Source of the DNA: Theobroma cacao
Taxonomy: Eukaryota > Streptophyta > Magnoliopsida > Malvales > Malvaceae
Length of the DNA stretch: 64,000 bases
Direction of reading: 5' to 3'
Assembly: GCF_000208745.1 (NCBI RefSeq)
Contig: NC_030853.1
Location: 10,975,040 to 11,039,039, forward strand
Of this stretch, positions 55,270 through 64,000 are shown piece after piece. The stretch's first letter is position 1; each line of letters starts with the position of its first letter. A model generated the notes under the pieces. That model had not been told where the DNA came from. It saw only the letters and a list, made by a program, of their open reading frames with translations, and did not search any database. The position numbers were made by a program, and so were the translations under genes.

Positions 55270-58200
55270 TCCTTCCAACTAAGATGGAGGAAAGTGGAGC
55301 TGGACTAATAAGTCCTTAATAAGTTATTCATTTGGTGGAGTAAATAATTTGAGCACATGATTTTCAATAAGAAGAAACTAGAGGACATTGGATCATTATT
55401 GAGGTTAATATAAGGGAGAACATACAATAATGGTAATAAGGGGTGCACTTTGACTGGAATAAGTAGTGACTGATGTGATTCACTTGAGGTTTATAACTTT
55501 AAGTATTGAGGGAGGTGTAAACCAATACTCATGTGCACAGAGGTAAGTGCACTGTGTTAATTAAGCTTGCCATGCCCATATATAAATGGTGATGGGCTTT
55601 TGAAATATTTTATATGCGAATATGTGTTGAATATGTGTATAACAGCTTTGATGGAGTTGGTTTTGATTTCAATTAAGTGACAGTGAGATCCCAAGGTTTA
55701 ATTTGAACTATTATGGTTTATAGTTATAAGTGCATGAATTAGTCCAAGGGTGAAAATCAATGATTATTATAATTGATGGTGGTCATGAAGTGAAAGGCTA
55801 GTAAACAATCTACTCTAAGGATGAGCTTGAATGTTGCTATGCTTAGCATAAAGCCAAAGGATTAAAGGACTAGTGGTGGATTGGTAGTTTGAAGTTAAAT
55901 GACTTCAGAATGCTGATTCTAGTCTAAATACCCTATGGAGTTCTAAATTTAAGCTTGATATACAAATTGCTTTAAAGGACCAAATTAAGAGTCTAATTGG
56001 ATTAGTATGCAAACTATGATGTAAAAAATTTGTTTGAAATTGATTTCCCTAAAGGTAAGGGATTTAAAAAATGTTGATTTTTGGATAAGCTTTGAGAAGG
56101 AGCTTATGCATCTTAAGTTTAAGAAATTTTGGTTTTATGACCGCAAAGGCGAGGTACAACAATTAAGTGAATTGTCCACTTTATCACTGTCATTGGTTAA
56201 AGATTGATGAGTAAAGTAAGATCACAATGCGAGGTAATGTACACTTTGATATTTATGTACTTAAGAGTTATTTGGAGACAATTGCTTAACCAAGTTTGCA
56301 TTAAATGCTATGGTAAATGTATATGATTGTTAGTAGTGAAATATGCCCAAAGGATGATCTTGGCATACCACAAAGGGTGAAATGTGGAATAGATATGTCA
56401 AAATTAATGTTTTGTATGTACACGTGTGATAAAAAAAAAGGGCAAGTTGGCAAATTGTGGTTTTCATGATCATTAAAGATATAAAGGTTAACAATATGTA
56501 GACATACACTTGGAGTTGTAATTTATGTCTTTAGAGAATTTAAGATATGGTTAATTCCATGTGATTCGAATTGGTTGTGTGGCAGTTAAATTAATGATTT
56601 GCTCGAGTGTTCAAAACTTGTCATGTATTGTTGAGTAGGATTAGCATTGGTAAAAGTATGTAAATCTTTAATTATTTCTTGTGGAGTATGAATGATGGCA
56701 AATGGAGGCACATAGTGCCATGATACTATATGATACTAATTGACATAATATACACTATAGGAAATAATTATGATAATGGGGGAAGAATAAATTCTAGAAT
56801 TTCGAAGTAATAATGTGAGCATAAGTAGAGTGATCAAGATAGACAAAATTCGTGAAAATTTTAAGATGAAGTGGTTAAACTATTTGAGTTATAAGACAAG
56901 AAAGATAATTAATTTTGAATACCAAAGAATTGTGGAATATTAGATATGGGAAATAAATATGCGTGGTAGTATGTAATTGAGAATTCATCCTACAATATGG
57001 GAAGGATGTCATTAAATGAGACTTATTTGGTTGATAATAAGTGTTAAGAAATAACTTGAGTTTAAAGGTATTGGCTCGGCCTAGAGTATGTGATAAGTAA
57101 AGGAATAAAAATGGTTATGGAAATTGTGGTAAGAGCTAAAGGAAAGCCATGTGGTTGAGAAGAATTTAAGTAGTAACTTTAAAGGTAGGAGAACTTCCTT
57201 GTGGAAGAAATTTTTGGCAGTTGCACCGTCGCAACACTAACTATCATGCGCCATGGCGCTAGGAACATATCGTGTATTAGACGCATGAGCAAGGTGTGGA
57301 AAGTATGAAGATAAATTTACAAGTTGAATTTGGGTCATTGACCTTGATATTGAGCATTGTTATGCAGAGATTTAAATGATTTGGAGAATGTTACATGAAT
57401 TGAAAAGTTACTTTGTTGCCCTATATATAGTGGCATGTAAGTAAAAGGGAAGATGGAAAGTCTTTGAGATAAGCTACGATGCAAAGAATTGAGAGGAATA
57501 CTAAGTTGATTAAAGATGAATTTTAGGAAATAAAGGGATGCCAATACCAAGTGAGGAAATTGTGAATGAAGGATTATAAGGTTGGCATAACAAATAAGCT
57601 AATTTAGACTATCGTTAAAGGAGGATTTGCAATCTTATTTTTATATGGTTGAAAGAAAAGAGATTAGTAAGAAGACAAGGTTAATTATGTGGTGTACTAG
57701 AAACCTAAGAACATAAATAGAGGTATGAATGGATGAGGACACATCCAAATATCTCGGAGGATAAGTGCATGCTTTTTGATTGAATGTGCTTGAAGGATTA
57801 ATGAACACATAAGTAACTAAGTGTTTGGAAATGTATAGAATTTTGAAAAGAATACATCAAACTACAAGTGCCAAGAAAGATGGTTGATAGTACTTTGGAA
57901 TGTTTTACATGCATGATGAGGTAATGTGGTATTTGGAATTGTCAAGGAGTCTAATGGCTAAATCATGGGTTACGTGGTCACGTGATGTGAGTTTGAAAAT
58001 GGATATTGGTAGTGATATTGAGAGGCACTTAAGTAAAAATCTTATTTCAAGTTTTGTAATTACCAGCATTGACTATGTAGATGCTAAAAGGAAAATAATG
58101 GCATATTGGTGCAAAAGAATAGTATAAGATGATTGAAGGTAATCCTGATAATGAAGCTGGTTAATGAGAATGCTCTAATGTGGAAATTGGAATTCAAAAA

Positions 58201-59851
58201 TGCAAGAAGTGCACACGACTCCCATGAATCTAAATCTTAAGTGACTAACTAATATTGAAATGAATAAGGACATATATTATGGAAGTATAAAAGGTAAATG
58301 AGAAACGAAGATGACTCTTAGGAATTGTGATGTTCCATAAAAGACAATGATGAATTAAAGAAAACCTTTGAAAGATCAATAAGATCGTAAAGCATATGTG
58401 GATACCAGATTGTAATTGGATGGAAATGATATTTAACGATTGAAATGTGGTTAATGACATTGTGATACAAGGACGCGTGGTATAATGAAACTTATGTATA
58501 TGGTTTGAAATGATAAGAGAAAAGCTTAGGTTTGTAAGTACATAAAGTTGTGCATCGGCATAATGTGAGTTCATATGGACTATATGAGGGATAAAGTATG
58601 GTAGAATGTAAGTTGAATGATAACTTAAATGTCCAAAGAGTAATTTGAGAATTGATTATAGTTTGATGTTCATGGACTAACTATATTTATTGAAATGAAA
58701 TGGAAGGATAAATTAGAAATGTCGAAATTGAGGAAAGTAAAAAGGGGTTCTTACACGTGGTAATAGATGTTGACATTTAATGGATGTATATATGTATATG
58801 TGGAGTTCCTCATATCATTGGTGGGAATAAAGAATTATTCTTAGCAATTTGAGATTTGAACATAATATGCTTGATGAGTTGCATAAGTGGTATAATGATA
58901 AGATATACCATTAGAAATTGAGTTATGTGGATATAAGGAGAATTCCAGAGTAATAGTCAAAAATGGAAAAACATGATCGAGATGTAGGAGTAAAGGAAGT
59001 GTTATTTCATGGTTATGCTAAACTTTCTATGTGGCAATAGAGCCACAGATGGAGAATAAACAGTGATAGTATTATAATGTGAGTATTTGAAGGAATTTAG
59101 TAAGAAAGATAAAATCTAATTTTGTCAAGGATGGTCAAAAAGTTCTCACTTATAATGATGATTATATATTTTAAGAAATGAAAGACTAGAATTAATGAAA
59201 AAAATTTGATGGTGAATGGATGAAGTACAATTAAAGATAAAGATTTACAAGTGAGTTGCCTTCCGTACGATTTGGACTGCATTGAATTAAGGATGATGTA
59301 GAAGCGTGAATCTTGGAATGTGCAATGTAACGGAAAAACTAAGAAGATTTGAAGTGCCTAGAACCAAAATAAACATGAAGTATTTGGGAATAATTGAAGG
59401 CTTTAACCTCCCCCTAACGTCGAGAATATGTACAGAAATGAATATGGCATGTTTATAATGCTGTAAGCTAGATAATAGTGTATGGGGATAAGATGAATGA
59501 ATGAATGTCGAGAAGTTTGACAAGGAATGAAGTAATAAGATGGTGATTAGGTATACATAAGTAAGTATAATATGTGATCGAAATTGGTATGATTGAGATG
59601 GAATTATGGTTCAAAGTTAATGATGGAGATAAAGGCATACTCAGCTTCTTAATAATAAGAGATAATATTATGAAGGGTACTGCTGATTTGATTCTAAAAG
59701 ATGACAATAGACATAAGTGAAGTGTTCTAGTCTAACTGAAGGTAAATGAGGTGAATAAATCAAAATTCCTTATAAAGGAATAAGTGGAATAAGATCATAG
59801 AGTGAGATTAATAACCCGACACTGACGTGAATTCGAGTACTAATTCTATTT
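55270..59851 (+). mobile_element. LARD-like non-coding internal domain, copy 2 (primer site deleted)
   Basis: About 4.6 kb, collinear with copy 1 but uninterrupted. The first ~290 bp, including the primer binding site, are missing compared with 63559-63847: the LTR end GTGACA joins TCC of TGACATATCC. No gag, RT or integrase wording in any frame that I can see; the longest open frames are about 100 codons and lack motifs. It ends at ATTCGAGTACTAATTCTATT and the polypurine tract. Confidence 0.8.
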
Positions 59852-59864
59852 AAATGGGAGAGAC
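59852..59864 (+). other. Polypurine tract of LARD-like copy 2
   Basis: AAATGGGAGAGAC immediately before TGTAACACCCCG at 59865. Confidence 0.75.
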
Positions 59865-61185
59865 TGTAACACCCCGTACCCCCATATAGTAGTCAACATA
59901 ACCATATCAATAAGAAGAAGGGCTAATTAACGTGGATTTAAGTGTCAAAGGGCGATGACGGGTGAAAAGAATATTCTAAAGTAAAATATTTTGCATGTGA
60001 AAAAATAACAATTAAATAATAATATTTTTATTGAGGATGAATTAGTGAGATAAAAAGTGATTTAGAAGTGAATCAAGCCATAATAAGACATTTTGGATTC
60101 TAAGGAAACAAGTGAAAAATCATGGAATAAAATAATATTAAAATATTAATATTTTATTTGATGTCGAAATTAGTCATGATAGAGGAGTATATGGTCAATC
60201 TAAGTGGGGGAGAAGAAGAACAAGGGAATTTCAGAGAAAAACGACGTTAGCGAGGCCTGTGTGTCTTTATTAAATAAAGCTAGCGCGGGTAAGTATATCT
60301 TTAAATATTGTGGTGATACCGCGTTGAAGTGCACACTTTGCATTTTATTTGTACAAGTGTAAAGGAAGAAAATAGAAGAAATTGGAATTAAAAGATTGTT
60401 GGGAGGACTAAATTAAAAAAGGGAGAAATGTGGAGGCCTAAATGGTAATTTTTCCATTAACTTTGTCAAAGCTTCCAAAAGAAGTTTCGACTCTTTTCTT
60501 CTTTTTCCATGGCTGATCCTTATCTTCCCAAAAGGCATTTTCTTCTTCATCCTCTCCCTCCCAATGCCATTTTCTTCTCTTCACCATGAAAATCCAATTT
60601 TTCCATTTTCTTTTCCTTTCCTTTCTTTTCTTACTTCTTCCTTCTCCTACCTCTTTGTCCACCAAACCCACAACTTTCATCCCCATTTTTTAGCACAACC
60701 AAACCCTAAGAGAGAGAAAGAAAAAATCTCTCTTTCTTCTTTTCATTTTCTATTTCTACTCTACCTTTATCAACACTTGAACTTTTTACTTTAGATCTTC
60801 ATTTTTAAAGCCAATAGGTATATATTTTCAACTCTTGAATTTTAGAATTTATGGGTTTGTATTTTCAAACTTTATTTTTTAATTTTCTTCAAAATTTCTT
60901 TCCTTGAAATTATTAGGTTTGGTTGATCTCTATGCCTTCAAGCACCAAGGTAACGAAACTTTAAATTTGAGTAGTTAGTTTAATGGGTTTGTGAATTATA
61001 CTAGAATTCTAGGTTAAATGTTAGGTTAGAGTGTAGATTATCTAGTGTATATTTATTAGAATTATCAAATTCAAATTTATGACATATTTGAGGTTATCAT
61101 GGTTTATTTGTAAATATAGGTTCTAATGGTACCTCAAGACTTACTTGGATTAGGATCTTGTGGGTGTTAGTTTTGTAAGGTGGTA
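59865..61185 (+). repeat. LTR-A2, 5' half, 3' LTR of copy 2
   Basis: TGTAACACCCCGTACCC start, then A2-type U3 as in the solo LTR (AAATATTAATATTTTAT, GGTCAATCTAAGTGGGGGAG, GGTAAGTATAT, CT-rich leader). It stops after GTTAGTTTTGTAAGGTGG at the point matching 11297, where a new LTR starts at 61186. The missing 3' half should lie beyond the right window edge if the next element simply inserted here. Confidence 0.85.
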
Positions 61186-63558
61186 TGTAGTATCCCGTAC
61201 TTTGATATGGTGGCTAATAAATCTTACGAATGCCAATTGAGGTTAATTATCGAGTTAAAAAGGTGATTCGAAAGTGAACCTGTGAAACCTCGACCTCCAT
61301 AGACACGTAACTAGGAGTAGACACGATAATGCAAACTAGGGGTAATTTCATCATTTCTCATGGTGGGCTCCTAGAAGTGGGTTTTTCTAGTATTATTAAG
61401 GCCTGAGTAGGCCTAAGGAATAAATGAATGATGTTAATGATGGTGAAATAAATGAAGGAAACAAAAATAATGATAATTTCCATGGTAGGGGAAAAATGGC
61501 CATTTTACATCTCGGGTCTAAATTTTTTTTTTATGTTTTTGTGAACCCGAGTTATTCTAAGACTATTATGGACTTTGTCTCAATGTCAAAAGAGTAAAAA
61601 GATTGCACAAAAGATAGGAACAAGACAAAGTCACCTTGTTGAGGACATTTTGGTAAATTACATGAAACTTTAATAAACTTAAAGCATAAATATCTAATTT
61701 CTAGAAGCTTCTTCTAGCTTCCAACAACTTCTTCTTCCTCACCCATCCAATACCATTTTCATTCCACCTCTATGGAAAATTAAATTTTTCATGTGATTTT
61801 TCCTTATTTTCTTTTCATTTCTTTTCTTTTCCTAATCCTTCCTTCTCCTAACTTCTTGGGCATTGAACATGCAGCTTCTTACCCCAATTTCTAGCACATC
61901 AAAACCCTAGGAGAGAGAAAGAAAAGTCTCTATTTGTTTCTTTTATTTTCTATTTCTACTTCACTTTCAACAACACTTGGATTTTTAGCTTAAAATCTTC
62001 ATTTTTAAGGTTGAAAGGTATATATTTCCAAGTTTTGGAATTTTTGAATTTATGGTTATATTTTTAGATTTATTTCCTAATTTCTTCAAATTATTTTTCT
62101 TAGAAAGATTAGGTTATTTTGTTGATCTTCATGCCTCCAAGCACATCTAGGTAATGAAATTTTAAATTGGAGTAGTTGGTCAAATGGGCTTGTGAATTAG
62201 ACTAGAAACTTAGGTTAAATGTTAGGTTAGAGGGTAGATTGCCTAATGTTAATTCATTAGAATTATTAGATTTAATTTATGACTTAATTAAGGTTGTTAT
62301 GGTTTATTGATAAATATAGGTTTTAATGGTATTTCGGGACAACCTAGATTAGGACCTTGTTGGTACTAGTTTTGTCAAGTGAGTGAACTTGCATTAAAAT
62401 GTTTTGGGATAAATGTATATGTGTTTAATTGAATCGCCCGAAATGTTTTGTTGGACTTTTCTTTAAAATATGCTTGAGAACAAGCCCTTGATGAAATGTC
62501 TTTATGTGGTAAAATATGTGATATAATGAAACCATATGTTCCTATATTATGTGGATATGTATGTTATACTCTAAGTGATAATGTTATATAATAACTATAA
62601 CCATGCATGTGCGATGTGGGAATGCACGTGACGGTGCCAGTGATGTGCGGTGTGGGAGTGCACATGCCGAATATGATGTGGGCGAGAATGCGTATGATGA
62701 TATTGAAATGTGCGAGTAGGGAGTGCACATGATGATATTGAAATGTGTGTGTAGGGAGTGTACATGAACTGAGTGAAGCAGCAGGGGTGTACATGTATTT
62801 GTATATATATGCTATACACAAGTTATGAAAATAAAAATTGTGATTGCACTATATGCTATTGAATGCCTTTCCACTGCAGCGAGAAACCCTCTGTTTTGCT
62901 TGTCTTGTTTGGATATTTGCTCTAGTTTTCACTTTTTTCAATTCCATCATGGATTATAAATCCTTTAGCTTAAGGGATTAAATAATCAAGGGTTGAAATA
63001 AGGGGATTAAACAAGAAATTAAAGTAAATCACATTGTTTTTAAAATAAGTGCATCATGTTTTCTAAACTTTCTGTACTGCTTGCTTGTTCCCTTCCTATG
63101 TTCATTCACTAGGTTTATACTCACTCTTTTTAACTTCATGTTTTAGGTTTTCTCAATTGAAAGGTGATTGGATCCTAGGTCGAGGTGCTCCTTCTTATCT
63201 ATTTTTTGATTGGTTTGCCATGATACTAACTGTTAGCCCCCATGCCCAGAGTCACTTTACTGACGTTCAGAGTCTTTGAATGTGTACATGTAAACTGGAT
63301 GTGATTTGCTAAGAATCATTTGGCAAACTTTTTATGTATATTATGATTGATGAATACCATAATGAGTATATACTTGGATTTTATGAATCGATTTCGATGA
63401 AGTTATTATTTGAACATTATGATTTATGGAACTTAAAAGGGAATATGGATGATAAAGAGGCTGACATACAGGTTCATACTGGAAGGCTTGCTTGGGCTTA
63501 GTGGGTTATGCCCATTGGGCCCATGTGCCGGTCATGGCCCAGAAATTGGGCTGTGACA
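61186..63558 (+). repeat. LTR-A mosaic LTR, 5' LTR of a third copy
   Basis: TGTAGTATCCCGTAC start (A2 text, 61186-61283, with a deletion), A-prime text TGTGAAACCTCGACC from 61284 to about 61720, then A2 text again (CTTCTTGGGCATTGAACATG, AACCCTAGGAGAGAGAAAG), and the common 3' part to GGGCTGTGACA. Minisatellite at 62610-62770. So it has at least two switch points. Confidence 0.85.
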
Positions 63559-64000
63559 AAGTTGGTATCAAAGCTCTAGGTTTAGTTGAGTCCTAGGGAT
63601 TCTTGTGTCAGTTAGTGGAGTTGTCAGAGTTAATGTAGAGTCTTGTTTATGGTTTGTGACTACAGCACAAGTCATATATAGAAGGCCACATAAACTGCTA
63701 TTCTTGGTAACTTACCCTTTTTCTAACGTCATACAAAGGTCATAAGTGGTGCTATTGTCCGGGTTTGAGATGCCATTCGAGACACGAGCTATTGTTGGTA
63801 AGATTTTAAAGCAAATGCTCTTAATGAACGATTACTATAATGACATATCCCTTTGGCTAAGGATGAAGGGAAATGTAGCTGGAATAATAGGTCCTTAATA
63901 ACTTAGTCATTTGGTGGAGTTATAATTTGAGCCCATGATTGTTAATGGGAAAACAATTAGATGACTATCGATTGCATTTGAGGTCAATATAGAGGAGCAT
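63559..64000 (+). mobile_element. Internal domain of the third LTR-A copy, cut by window end
   Basis: Primer site TGGTATCAAAGCT (63563-63575), CTAGGTTTAGTTGAGTCCTA and leader words GTAGAGTCTTGTTTATGG, ACTACAGCACAAGTCATA as at 42436-42550. Still non-coding at the window edge. Confidence 0.8.

Noticed and set aside
42421..59851. Pararetrovirus or DNA transposon in the non-coding internal domains
   Set aside because: Primer site, polypurine tract and flanking LTRs mark them as LTR retroelement interiors; no movement protein, capsid or transposase wording was seen.

Overview
The window looks like repeat-rich, probably heterochromatic DNA of a flowering plant, most likely a eudicot. It contains Ty3/gypsy elements of the Tekay/Del, Galadriel-like and Athila/Tat types and Ty1/copia elements, long LTRs (0.6-2.7 kb), tRNA-Met-type primer binding sites, nested insertions and solo LTRs. 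I found no host protein gene, rRNA, tRNA or CRISPR. Every coding segment is a broken retrotransposon fragment. The species cannot be named from the sequence alone.

Family names are mine. LTR-A is a 2.5-2.7 kb LTR with two U3 variants: A2 (begins TGTAATACCC) and A-prime (TGTGAGACCTCG). LTR-B belongs to a Tekay/Del element. LTR-C is Athila/Tat-like. LTR-E is Galadriel-like. LTR-F was found as an insertion inside gag. D and H are copia LTRs.

Layout. 1-6.9 kb: scrambled Tekay element (gag, protease, RT scrap, LTR-A) carrying a split LTR-F insertion. 6.9-9.2 kb: pyrimidine-rich non-coding DNA. 9.2-16.2 kb: a copia gag, leader and LTR on the minus strand, cut by a solo LTR-A2 (10022-12648) with a perfect 5-bp target duplication. 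16.2-16.6 kb: LTR-B piece. 16.6-24.5 kb: Athila/Tat-like element with gag-protease but almost no pol, followed by the start of a second tandem copy. 24.9-25.5 kb: LTR-A tail. 25.5-30.4 kb: copia leader and LTR (minus), then copia RNase H and LTR (plus). 30.4-37.8 kb: Tekay/Del element with an internal RT-to-integrase deletion. 37.8-64 kb: a chain of LTR-A copies with non-coding internal domains (LARD-like), the first interrupted by a nested Galadriel-like element at 43637-49408.

How the parts relate. The coding Tekay elements and the non-coding LTR-A elements share the same primer-site context, leader words and polypurine-tract context. The simplest reading is that LTR-A elements without genes were mobilised by proteins of coding relatives. 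Stop codons are mostly single C-to-T or G-to-A changes, and several junctions carry short duplications or microhomology, as expected for methylated, silenced retrotransposons decaying in place. I did not find a clearly new biological system. The most unusual items are the LTR promoter-region exchange, the tandem LTR-internal-LTR-internal-LTR array, the split LTR-F insertion, and the hairpin-forming minisatellites inside the LTRs.
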